Assembly: GCF_023517795.1 (NCBI RefSeq)
Contig: NZ_CP082928.1
Coordinates: 3,968,001-4,032,000, forward strand
DNA: 64,000 nucleotides
Source: Pseudomonas fulva
Lineage (GTDB): Bacteria > Pseudomonadota > Gammaproteobacteria > Pseudomonadales > Pseudomonadaceae
Reading direction: 5' to 3'
A program made the translations under genes and the position numbers. The notes beneath the pieces were generated by a model that worked only from the letters and a program-made list of their open reading frames with translations, was not told the DNA's origin and searched no databases. Shown one piece after another: positions 56,736 to 64,000 of this stretch. The stretch's first letter is position 1. Each line of letters starts with the position of its first letter.

Positions 56736-57347
56736 TCAGGCAGGCTGCTGCAGCGCGCCCTGAATCAGCGAGGTAAAGGTGGCGATCACCTGCGCCTCGG
56801 CATACCGGCCGCGCACCAGCGCGCCTGCCAGCGCTTCGCCCGCGCCGACCAGGCCGGCGCAGCGCCGCTCCAGCTCGACTGCCGCCAGGTTGGCGTGGGG
56901 CTCGAGCACGCTGACGAACATCTGCACGCAGTTATCGAGCAGCTCCTGGAATACCGCAGCCTTCTCATCGCTGCCCGCCAGGGCGGCACCTACGGCGTAG
57001 AACTCGTCGGTGTTATTGGATGCGCAGTCGATATAGGCGCTGGACAACAGCTGCGCCGTATCCTCCAGGCTGCGGGTGGTGCTCGCCATCAGTTCGCGAA
57101 AGGCATTGATCCGTTCGATGTCGATCCACCGGTACAGCTCGATCAACAAGCCGGAACGGGTGCCGAAGTGGTCGTAGACCACCGGCTTGGACACGCCGGC
57201 GCAAGTGGCCAGATGGCCGAGGGTCAGGCGGTCGGCACCTTCATGGCGCACCACCTGCCGCGCGGTTTGCAGCAACTGATGTCGACGTTCGGCTTTGGAC
57301 AACCGACCTCTCGATGGGGTAGTGGCAGAGTGATGGTTTTTTTGCAC
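56736..57347 (-). CDS. TetR-family repressor
   Basis: A 203-residue TetR regulator. The N-terminal helix-turn-helix (about 20-65) contains LTLGHLATCAGVSKPVVYDHFGTRSGLL. A ligand-binding C-terminal domain follows. It is divergent from the oxidoreductase gene at 57457. Two near-identical operators, one a perfect 19-base palindrome, lie in the 109-base gap, so it very likely represses itself and its neighbour. Confidence 0.87.
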   Translation of the reverse strand: MQKNHHSATTPSRGRLSKAERRHQLLQTARQVVRHEGADRLTLGHLATCAGVSKPVVYDHFGTRSGLLIELYRWIDIERINAFRELMASTTRSLEDTAQLLSSAYIDCASNNTDEFYAVGAALAGSDEKAAVFQELLDNCVQMFVSVLEPHANLAAVELERRCAGLVGAGEALAGALVRGRYAEAQVIATFTSLIQGALQQPA

Positions 57348-57368
57348 GTCGTCGGGTTCCAGAACATA

Positions 57369-57387
57369 AACCTACCAATGGTAGGTT
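57369..57387. promoter_or_regulatory. TetR operator 1, perfect 19-bp palindrome
   Basis: AACCTACCA-A-TGGTAGGTT has perfect 9-base arms around a central A. It sits 22 bases before the TetR start codon, ideal for autorepression. Confidence 0.8.
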
Positions 57388-57411
57388 AAAGGGGCTAGGC
57401 TCGTTTACAGG

Positions 57412-57430
57412 TTCCTACTAAAGGTAGGTT
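57412..57430. promoter_or_regulatory. TetR operator 2
   Basis: TTCCTACTAAAGGTAGGTT keeps the right arm GGTAGGTT exactly and the left arm in part (CCTAC). It is 43 bases from operator 1 and 27 bases before the oxidoreductase ATG, placed to block that promoter. Confidence 0.7.
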
Positions 57431-57456
57431 AAGCCAGTAAGCGGAGGACGTACAGC

Positions 57457-58470
57457 ATGTCTATTGATCCTGTTCTGTTGATGGGTGGCTCTGGAGCCAT
57501 CGGTAACCACACGGCTGCGGCGCTGCGTGCCCAGCATCCCGACCTTGCCTTGTTGATCGCTGGCCGCGATCTGGCCAAGGCTCAACAAGCCGCCGAGCGA
57601 ATCGGCAATGCGCGGGCGGTGGTGATAGATCCCGCTGCCGATGACCTCGGCCTCGGCGATCAACCGGTCAGTGCGGTGGTGGTCTTCTATATGGACCATG
57701 ACCTGGCCGGCCTGCGCTTCGCCCAGAAGCGCGGCGTGCCGCACCTGAGCATTTCCTCCGGGGTGTTCGAGATCGCCCCGGAAATCGCCACCTACATGCA
57801 CAAACCCGACGCCGCCCCCATCGTGCTCGGCTACGAATGGATGGTGGGCGCCACCACGGTGGCGACGCTGCGCATCGCCGAGGCGTTTCGGCGGGTGGAC
57901 GAGATCCGCATCAATGCCCTGGTCGATGAGCAGGATACGGGCGGGCCGACCGTCGCCACCGATTTCGAGCACCTGAACAGGATGCTTCCGGCTGCGCTGA
58001 CACGGCGCGACAACCGCTACCTCTGGCGCGAAGGCGAAGAGGCGGAGGCTCGCTTCCGCGCGGTGGATGGCACGCCGATCAGCGCCAACGGCTTTTCGTC
58101 CATTGACGTCGTCGGCCTCGCGGCGGCCACGGATGCGCCGAACGTGCAATTCAACATGGCCATCGATGTCAGCTCGACGCGCCGTCAAGGCGGGGCGATG
58201 TCGACGGAGATCCTTATCGAACTGTCCGGTGAGGATCCGCAAGGCAGGCCGCTGCGCACCCGACATGCCGTGGTGCACCCCAAGGGGGCCGCGTTGCTGA
58301 CGGCCCTGAGCGTGGCAATGCTCATCGAACGGTTGTTGGGCCTGGACGGCGAGGCGCCGACCAGGCCCGGCCTGTACTTTCCTTACCAGTTGCTGGACCG
58401 CGATCGTTACCTGCAACGCCTGGAGCAGGAAGGCGGCGAGCTTCGCGAACTGCAGCCGACCGACGATTGA
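57457..58470 (+). CDS. Saccharopine-dehydrogenase-like NAD(P)-binding protein
   Basis: A 337-residue protein with an N-terminal Rossmann segment (LLMGGSGAIGNHTAAALR, about residues 6-24, GxxGxxG-like) followed by LLIAGRDLAKAQQAAERIG. The overall layout resembles saccharopine dehydrogenase-like oxidoreductases and trans-acting enoyl reductases. The substrate is unknown. ATG 57457 follows GCGGAGGACG. Control by the divergent TetR gene through two operators is strongly indicated. Confidence 0.7.
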   Translation: MSIDPVLLMGGSGAIGNHTAAALRAQHPDLALLIAGRDLAKAQQAAERIGNARAVVIDPAADDLGLGDQPVSAVVVFYMDHDLAGLRFAQKRGVPHLSISSGVFEIAPEIATYMHKPDAAPIVLGYEWMVGATTVATLRIAEAFRRVDEIRINALVDEQDTGGPTVATDFEHLNRMLPAALTRRDNRYLWREGEEAEARFRAVDGTPISANGFSSIDVVGLAAATDAPNVQFNMAIDVSSTRRQGGAMSTEILIELSGEDPQGRPLRTRHAVVHPKGAALLTALSVAMLIERLLGLDGEAPTRPGLYFPYQLLDRDRYLQRLEQEGGELRELQPTDD

Positions 58471-58583
58471 CTCGGAAACGGCGGCGCGGGGCGCGAGCGG
58501 TGCAGGCCGCTCGCGCTTTCGCATTTTCATCACGGCTGAATTCTCCAGGTGGATTTTCCTGAGAATCAGACGCAGTTGGCCCG

Positions 58584-58589
58584 TATAAT
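58584..58589 (+). promoter_or_regulatory. Candidate -10 element of the hitA promoter
   Basis: A perfect TATAAT at 58584-58589 lies 36 bases before the hitA-type ATG. The matching -35 region is poor (GAGAAT at 17-base spacing), as in activator-dependent or weak promoters. Confidence 0.5.
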
Positions 58590-58625
58590 CCTCTGGTAAC
58601 TATTTGTTTCGAGGGGAACAGGCTT

Positions 58626-59645
58626 ATGTCGGCACATCGAGTAACCGGATTGGCGCGTGTGATCGCTGCCAGCGTTCTGTCCTGCGGCCTGCTGCTCAGC
58701 GGCCTGGCCCATGCCGAGGATCCGGTGACCCTGACCCTCTACAACGGGCAGCACGAGGCCACCGGCAAGGCCGTGGCGGCTGCCTTCGAGAAGAAGACCG
58801 GTATCAAGGTGCTGATCCGCAAGGGTGGTGGCGGCCAACTGGCCAACCAGATCGCCGAGGAGGGTGAGCGCTCGCCGGCCGACATCGTCTACACCGAAGA
58901 GGCGCCGCCGCTGATCAAGCTCGGCAGCCAGGGCCTGCTGGCCGAGGTCGATGACAGCACCCTCAAGCAGATCGACGCCAAATTCTCCGATGACAACGGC
59001 AATTGGATCGGCATCACCTCGCGGGTGCGCGTGCTGGCCTACAACCCTGATCTGGTCACCGAGGCCGAGCTGCCGAAAAGCGTGCTGGAAGTGGCCGACC
59101 CCGCGTGGGCGGGCAAGATCGCCTTCGTGCCGAGCAGCGGTGAGTTCCTCGGCCAGACGGCCGCGGTCATCCGCCTCAACGGCCGTGAAGCCGCCGAGGA
59201 ATGGCTGACCGGCCTCAAGGCTTTCGGCTCCACCTACACCAACAACGTGATCGCCATGAAGGCGGTGGAGAACGGCGAGGTCGGCGCCGCGCTGGTCAAC
59301 AGCTATTACTGGACGGCGCTGAAGAAAGAGAAGGGCGAGCTGAAATCCAGGCTGCATTACTTCGCCGACGGCGACGCCGGCGGCCTGTCGAGCGTCTCCG
59401 GCGCCGCCGTGGTCAAGGCCAGCAAGCACCCGAAGGAGGCGCAGCAGTTTCTCGCCTTCATGATCAGCGAGGAAGGCCAGAAGGCCGTGCTCACCCAGTC
59501 CGCCGAATACCCGGTCAACCCCAAGGTGCCGGCCGACCCGCTGCTCAAGCCCTATGACCAGCTCAAGCCGCCGGCCATCACTGCCGCGCAGATCGGCCTG
59601 GCCGAGGATGCCCTGGAGCTGCAACGCGAAGTGGGTATGAACTGA
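58626..59645 (+). CDS. hitA: Ferric-iron ABC transporter substrate-binding protein
   Basis: A 339-residue periplasmic binding protein of the FbpA/HitA class. The signal peptide ends LAHA before EDPVTLTLYNGQHEATG. The iron-coordinating paired tyrosines are visible in NSYYWTAL (near residue 224). It captures Fe3+ and passes it to the permease encoded 2 bases downstream. The ATG at 58626 follows GAGGGGAACAGG. No ATPase gene follows the pair, so the ATPase must come from elsewhere. Confidence 0.86.
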   Translation: MSAHRVTGLARVIAASVLSCGLLLSGLAHAEDPVTLTLYNGQHEATGKAVAAAFEKKTGIKVLIRKGGGGQLANQIAEEGERSPADIVYTEEAPPLIKLGSQGLLAEVDDSTLKQIDAKFSDDNGNWIGITSRVRVLAYNPDLVTEAELPKSVLEVADPAWAGKIAFVPSSGEFLGQTAAVIRLNGREAAEEWLTGLKAFGSTYTNNVIAMKAVENGEVGAALVNSYYWTALKKEKGELKSRLHYFADGDAGGLSSVSGAAVVKASKHPKEAQQFLAFMISEEGQKAVLTQSAEYPVNPKVPADPLLKPYDQLKPPAITAAQIGLAEDALELQREVGMN

Positions 59646-59647
59646 TC

Positions 59648-61222
59648 ATGCAACCCCAGGCGGTCACCCCCGAACTGCCGCTGCCGGCGCCGACCCTCAG
59701 CTGCCGTCGGCGCAAGGGGCCACCGATCTGGCTGCAGTTGCCGGTGCTGGCGCTGTTGCTGCTCGCCGCGCTGCCGCTGTTCTTCGTGGTGGTGCGCGCG
59801 GCCCAGGTCGGCCCCCACGAAGCCTTTGCGCTGTTGTGGCGGCCCTTCGTGTTCGGCCTGTTGGCCAACACCCTGAAGCTGATGGTGCTGGTGACCCTGG
59901 GCTGCGCGCTGCTCGGCCTCGCGCTGGCCTGGCTGGTGGAGCGCAGCGACCTGCGCTGGCGCCGCCAGTGGAACGTGTTGCTGTGCCTGCCGTTCGCCAT
60001 TCCCTCGTTCGTCAGCGGCTTCACCTGGGTGTCGATCAGCCCGCTGTTCGAAGGCCTGGGCGGCACCGTGCTGGTGATGATCCTGTCCAAATACCCGCTG
60101 ATCTACCTGCCGGTGGTGGCGGTGCTGCGCAACCTCGACCCGGCCCTGGAAGAGTCGGCGCGCATGCTCGGCTGCAGTCGCCGTGAGGTGTTCTGGCGGG
60201 TCACCCTGCCGCTGTTGCGGCCGGTGCTGATGGCCACCAGTTTGCTGGTGGCGGTGCATATGCTGGTCGAGTTCGGCGCACCGTCGATCATGCGCTACCA
60301 GACCTTCACCACTGCCATCTACCAGCAGTTCGAGCTGGAGTTCAGCGGCAGCAACGCGGCCATGCTGTCCGCCTTGCTGCTGGGGCTGTGCATGCTGCTG
60401 TTATGGGGTGAATTCCGTCTACGCGGGCGCGGTTTCGCGCGCACCGGGCAGGGTGTGGCACGTAGCGCGGCGCGGGTGCGCCTGGGCCGTTGGAGCGGGC
60501 CCGCTCAGGTGCTGCTGCTGGCGCTGGTGGCCATCGGCTGCGGCGTGCCGCTGGTGATGCTGGGCTTCTGGATAGTCGAAGGCAGCTCGGCCAGCTTCCC
60601 GGTGGCGGAGATCGCCCAGACGCTGTGGTCGTCGCTGACCTATTCCTTTGGCGGCGCCTTGTTCAGTTGCCTGCTGGCGTTGCCGGTGTGCCTGGTGGTG
60701 GTGCGTTACTACGGGCGCATGGCCACCCTGGCCGATCGCCTGCCTTATCTGCTGCACGCCTTGCCGGGCCTAGTGATCGCCCTGTCGCTGGTGTTCTTCG
60801 CCCTCGGCTACGTGCCCGCGCTGTACCAGACCAGCATCCTGCTGCTGGCGGCCTATGCGCTGCTGTTCATGCCCATGGCCCAGGGGCCGATTCGCGTGGC
60901 GTTGGAAAAAGCCTCGCCGCAACTGGAAGAGGCTGCGCGCACCCTGGGGCATACGCCGATTGCCACCTTTCTGCGAGTGACCCTGCCGATCATCTCGCCG
61001 GCCATTGGTGCCGGCTTCGTGCTGGTGTTTCTCGACTGCATGAAAGAGCTGACCGCTACCTTGATCCTCGGCCCGACCGGCCTGGAAACCCTGGCCACCA
61101 AGGTCTGGTCGCATACTGGCAACCTGGAGTACGCCGGCGCCGCGCCTTATGCCGCGCTGATCGTGTTGGTCTCGGGGCTGCCGGTGTATCTGCTGACCAC
61201 CCGCGCTTACCGGCGTTCCTGA
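59648..61222 (+). CDS. hitB: Ferric-iron ABC transporter permease
   Basis: A 524-residue fused permease with two binding-protein-dependent domains and about twelve membrane helices. Both EAA loops are seen: ALEESARMLGCSRREVFWRVTLPLL about residue 170 and QLEEAARTLGHTPIATFLRVTLPII about residue 425. The length is typical of the FbpB/HitB/SfuB class. It forms the membrane channel for iron delivered by HitA. Confidence 0.88.
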   Translation: MQPQAVTPELPLPAPTLSCRRRKGPPIWLQLPVLALLLLAALPLFFVVVRAAQVGPHEAFALLWRPFVFGLLANTLKLMVLVTLGCALLGLALAWLVERSDLRWRRQWNVLLCLPFAIPSFVSGFTWVSISPLFEGLGGTVLVMILSKYPLIYLPVVAVLRNLDPALEESARMLGCSRREVFWRVTLPLLRPVLMATSLLVAVHMLVEFGAPSIMRYQTFTTAIYQQFELEFSGSNAAMLSALLLGLCMLLLWGEFRLRGRGFARTGQGVARSAARVRLGRWSGPAQVLLLALVAIGCGVPLVMLGFWIVEGSSASFPVAEIAQTLWSSLTYSFGGALFSCLLALPVCLVVVRYYGRMATLADRLPYLLHALPGLVIALSLVFFALGYVPALYQTSILLLAAYALLFMPMAQGPIRVALEKASPQLEEAARTLGHTPIATFLRVTLPIISPAIGAGFVLVFLDCMKELTATLILGPTGLETLATKVWSHTGNLEYAGAAPYAALIVLVSGLPVYLLTTRAYRRS

Positions 61223-61394
61223 GCGCGGGCGAGGCGCGATGTCACGGTGTCGTGGCTTAACGCCCCGGCGCTCAAGGTGTATCGTGCGCAGCTTTCAGCA
61301 GGCCGTTGAAACGGCAACAGACCCTAGCGCCCGCAGAGGCATATCGAACAAACCTGATTAGTGTCACCGCAGTCCCGCTTCAGGAGCAGGTTTC

Positions 61395-62771
61395 ATGAGT
61401 TTCACCCGTAGACAGGTGTTGGGCGGTCTGATCGGCCTTGGCGTGGTCGGTCTCGGCGCTGGCGGCGCGCGCTATTGGCTGGGGCGCCCGTTCGACCGCA
61501 AGACCCACGACTACGAGCTGATCGCCGCGCCCCACGATATCGAACTGGTACCCGGCCATGTCACCCCGGCCTGGACCTTTGGCGGCCAGGCCCCCGGCGT
61601 GGAGCTGCGTTGCCGCCAGGGCGACGAATTGCGGGTGCGTTTCATCAACCACCTGCCCGAGCCCACCACCATTCACTGGCACGGCATCCGCCTGCCACTG
61701 GAAATGGATGGCGTGCCCTATGTGTCCCAGGCGCCGGTATTGCCGGGCGAGTTCTTCGATTACCGCTTCGTCACCCCGGATGCCGGCAGCTACTGGTACC
61801 ACCCCCACGAGTCCAGCGCGAAACAGCTGGGCCGCGGGCTGGTCGGCCCGCTGATCATCGACGAGCGCGAGCCGACCGGTTTCCGCCATGAGCGCACCCT
61901 GTGCCTGAAGAGCTGGCATGTGGACGAGGAGGGCGCCTTCACCCAGTTCAGCGTGCCCCGCGAGGCGGCGCGGGAAGGCACCCGTGGGCGCCTGTCGACC
62001 ATCAACGGCGTGTCGTTGCCGACCCTGGAACTGCCGGCTGGGCAAGTGGTACGCCTGCGCCTGATCAACGTCGACAGCACCATCACCTACCGGCTCAACC
62101 TGCCCAAGGGCGATGCGCGAATCTACGCCCTGGACGGCAACCCGATCGAGCCGCGCCCGCTGGGCAAGGAATACTGGCTGGGCCCGGGCATGCGTATCGA
62201 CCTGGCGCTCAAGGTGCCGGCGGTTGGCAGCGAAGCGCTGTCGCTGCGCAACGGGCCGCTGCGCCTGGCCACCATCAAGCCTGTCGCCAGCAGAGAACCT
62301 TCCGCCGAGTGGCCGCCGGCGCTGCCGCCCAACCCGGTGGCCGAGCCGGACCTCGCGCAGGCCGAAACCCTGCGCTTCAACTTCGAATGGGCGGCCTCCC
62401 TGGCATCGCCTGCCGATGAAGCTGCCGGCCGCTACAAGTACTGGCAGATCAACGGCCAGGCCTGGGACATCAACGACAAGACCTGCGCCGACCGGCCCAT
62501 CGCCAAGCTGAAAAAGGACGGCCACTACATCTTCGTGCTGCGCAACATGGCCCAGTACCAGCACCCGATCCACCTGCATGGGTTGATCTTCAAGGTGCTG
62601 GATTCCAACCGCCGCAAGATCGAGCCGTACTACACCGACACCTTCCTGCTCGGCAAGAACGAGACCGCGCGCATCGCCTTCGTGGCCGATAACCCAGGGG
62701 TGTGGATGTTCCATTGCCATGTCATCGACCATATGGAAACCGGCCTGATGGCCGCCATCGAGATCGCCTGA
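61395..62771 (+). CDS. Multicopper oxidase, Tat-exported
   Basis: A 458-residue periplasmic oxidase. The N-terminus SFTRRQVLGG is a twin-arginine signal. All four copper motifs are present: HWHG, WYHPH, HPIHLHG and the type 1 site HCHVIDHMETGLM. Substrates may be Cu+, Fe2+, Mn2+ or phenols. In P. aeruginosa a similar gene directly follows guaA; here some 42 kb separate them, which supports insertion of foreign DNA. The TTG-start tadA follows 15 bases later. The ribosome site is AGGAG. Confidence 0.88.
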   Translation: MSFTRRQVLGGLIGLGVVGLGAGGARYWLGRPFDRKTHDYELIAAPHDIELVPGHVTPAWTFGGQAPGVELRCRQGDELRVRFINHLPEPTTIHWHGIRLPLEMDGVPYVSQAPVLPGEFFDYRFVTPDAGSYWYHPHESSAKQLGRGLVGPLIIDEREPTGFRHERTLCLKSWHVDEEGAFTQFSVPREAAREGTRGRLSTINGVSLPTLELPAGQVVRLRLINVDSTITYRLNLPKGDARIYALDGNPIEPRPLGKEYWLGPGMRIDLALKVPAVGSEALSLRNGPLRLATIKPVASREPSAEWPPALPPNPVAEPDLAQAETLRFNFEWAASLASPADEAAGRYKYWQINGQAWDINDKTCADRPIAKLKKDGHYIFVLRNMAQYQHPIHLHGLIFKVLDSNRRKIEPYYTDTFLLGKNETARIAFVADNPGVWMFHCHVIDHMETGLMAAIEIA

Positions 62772-62786
62772 TTTGAGAGCCCGGAT

Positions 62787-63263
62787 TTGAAAGCCCCCTT
62801 GATCATCGACCGCAGCCAGGACCAGCGCTTTATGCGCGAGGCGCTGGCGCTGGCTGCCGAGGGCGCTGCCCGTGGCGAAGTGCCGGTCGGCGCCGTGCTG
62901 GTGCAGGGCGGCGAGGTGATCGGCCGCGGCTTCAACTGCCCGATCTCCACCTCGGACCCCAGCGCCCACGCCGAAATGGTCGCCATCCGCGCTGCTGCCC
63001 AGGCCGTCGCCAACTACCGCCTGCCGGGCAGCACCCTGTACGTGACCCTGGAACCCTGCGCCATGTGCGCGGGGCTTATCGTCCACTCGCGTGTACAGCG
63101 CGTGGTATTCGGCGCCAGCGAACCCCGCGCGGGCATGGCGGTAAGCCGCGGCCAGTTCTTCGACCAGAGCTTTCTCAATCACCGCGTGCTGGTGGAGGGC
63201 GGAGTTCTTACAGAGGAGTGCGGTGAGGTGTTGAAGGCGTTTTTCAAGGCGCGGCGGGGTTAG
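62787..63263 (+). CDS. tadA: tRNA-specific adenosine deaminase
   Basis: A 158-residue zinc deaminase that converts A34 of tRNA-Arg(ACG) to inosine. The catalytic HAE (in SAHAEMVAI) and the zinc motif PCAMCAG are intact. No ATG precedes the conserved DQRFMREALALA; an in-frame stop lies at 62769, so TTG 62787 is the best start, with ATG 62832 as a short alternative that would cut into helix 1. It is essential in most bacteria. Confidence 0.9.
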   Translation: MKAPLIIDRSQDQRFMREALALAAEGAARGEVPVGAVLVQGGEVIGRGFNCPISTSDPSAHAEMVAIRAAAQAVANYRLPGSTLYVTLEPCAMCAGLIVHSRVQRVVFGASEPRAGMAVSRGQFFDQSFLNHRVLVEGGVLTEECGEVLKAFFKARRG

Positions 63264-63335
63264 TCGGGTTAAAGAACTAGGCCATAGGGCCAGGGATTCC
63301 CACAGGCCCGTGACAACACTCGAGGAGCATTGAGA

Positions 63336-63809
63336 TTGATCAAAGCAGGGATGTTTGCAGTAGCGGCACTGCTGGGCGTATCTGCCCAGGCGGCGGAGCG
63401 GCAGGTGTATCTGGTGGCCACGGCGCAGTTGGACGGTTCCAATCTGGCCCAGAGCATCTTTCTGCATGAGCCGCAGATCACCGAGTTGCAGGGCTGTCTG
63501 GATGCCGTGCGCAAGGGCCAGCGCGGGCGCGACTGGCTGCAGTATCACCACATCTTCCAGCGCGATAGATTCAAGGGCTTCACCGGCCATATGCGCTACC
63601 GCTGTGTCTACAGCGACCTGCAGATCAGCGCCTGGTACGACAAGGTGCGCTACAACCAGCCATACCTGATCAGCATCGACGACGACGCGGTACTGAGCAT
63701 CAGCCGCCCACCGAGCCTGGCGCAGTGCTCGACACGGTTGCGTGCCTTGCCAGCGAAGCAGCAGGCGCAGAGTTTTTGCGCCATGGGCAATCAGACCGTC
63801 ACGCGCTGA
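63336..63809 (+). CDS. Small secreted protein, unknown
   Basis: A 157-residue protein with a signal peptide ending GVSAQA and a basic soluble domain with several cysteines (LQGCLDAV, RYRCVYSD, AQCSTRL, FCAMG). I do not know the family. The start is taken as TTG 63336, eight bases after GAGGAG; TTG 63330 is too close to that site and ATG 63351 would shorten the signal. It reads in the same direction as tadA. Confidence 0.6.
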   Translation: MIKAGMFAVAALLGVSAQAAERQVYLVATAQLDGSNLAQSIFLHEPQITELQGCLDAVRKGQRGRDWLQYHHIFQRDRFKGFTGHMRYRCVYSDLQISAWYDKVRYNQPYLISIDDDAVLSISRPPSLAQCSTRLRALPAKQQAQSFCAMGNQTVTR

Positions 63810-63820
63810 GCCGTTCTCGC

Positions 63821-64000
63821 CTATCGAGCGCGCTCGAACACCAGGCTGACCTTGGCACCGCCAGGGCGCTGGAAGCTTTCGATCATGCGCTCGCCTTCTA
63901 CCTCCATGCGCAGTTCCCGGGTGGTGCGCACGTCGCCGGTCCAGTTCGGGAACGACGAGCCTTCCACGGTGTTGCCACTGAAGTTGCCTTGCTCATCGAC
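63821..64000 (-). CDS. Unrecognised gene, C-terminal part
   Basis: The frame is open from the right edge of the window to a TAG complementary to 63821-63823, giving the last 59 residues. The sequence (GNTVEGSSFPNWTGD, MIESFQRPGGAKVSLVFERAR) looks like a beta-rich secreted or lipoprotein domain, but I cannot name it. It converges with the small secreted gene at 63809. Confidence 0.5.
   Translation of the reverse strand, partial: VDEQGNFSGNTVEGSSFPNWTGDVRTTRELRMEVEGERMIESFQRPGGAKVSLVFERAR

Noticed and set aside
61380..63590. A 736-codon open frame antisense to the multicopper oxidase and tadA
   Set aside because: It spans two well-supported genes and the gap between them; it has no domain.

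Overview
The window is chromosomal DNA of a high-GC gammaproteobacterium, most likely a Pseudomonas. The malonate decarboxylase genes, the guaB-guaA pair, the PACE/LysR pair, the hitAB-type iron transporter and the dense TonB receptor complement all fit that genus. I found no rRNA, tRNA or CRISPR array. Gene starts are my own choices from start codons, Shine-Dalgarno sequences and family N-termini. | Positions 1-19082 look like core chromosome. A malonate operon (mdcA partial, B, C, D, E, G, H, then a MatC-type carrier in place of mdcLM) converges on its LysR regulator. It is followed by an I78-inhibitor-like lipoprotein, an ABC-2 exporter, a Nudix CoA pyrophosphatase, a gamma-carbonic-anhydrase-like protein, small conserved genes, a REP-like repeat region, a LysR/PACE efflux pair, and guaB-guaA behind a clear sigma70 promoter. 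| Positions 19083-47010 are probably a genomic island in the 3' end of guaA. The last 13 bases of the guaA end (GAGTGGGAGTGAT, 19071-19083) recur at 46998-47010. A truncated tyrosine-integrase start with its ribosome binding site lies at 19384, and GACGGTA repeats lie near both ends. A guaA-like terminator sits just beyond the right-hand copy. The island carries: a divergent metal-uptake pair (DUF4198 protein and TonB receptor, with a Zur/Fur-like box); a leuCD-like hydro-lyase, RraA-like aldolase, 2HCT carboxylate carrier and DmlR-like regulator; an AraC regulator, a degenerate GGDEF protein and a purple-acid-type phosphatase; a phytate locus (TonB receptor, beta-propeller phytase lipoprotein, private ExbB/ExbD/TonB) behind a predicted Pho box; LemA and DUF2207 proteins; a decayed sensor-kinase remnant; and an ECF sigma/FecR/FecA-type trio. 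| Positions 47011-51466 hold a 1217-residue YobI/KAP-like membrane P-loop NTPase standing alone between two terminators, with an IS3 OrfA scrap behind it. This is the best candidate for an uncharacterised, possibly anti-phage, system. | Positions 51467-64000 return to core-like genes: a GGDEF-EAL protein, a Fur-box siderophore receptor, a PH-domain protein, a TetR regulator with paired operators facing an oxidoreductase, hitA-hitB, a Tat-type multicopper oxidase, tadA, a small secreted protein, and the end of an unrecognised gene. | Themes that link the window are scavenging of organic acids, phytate and iron or other metals, plus island acquisition at guaA.
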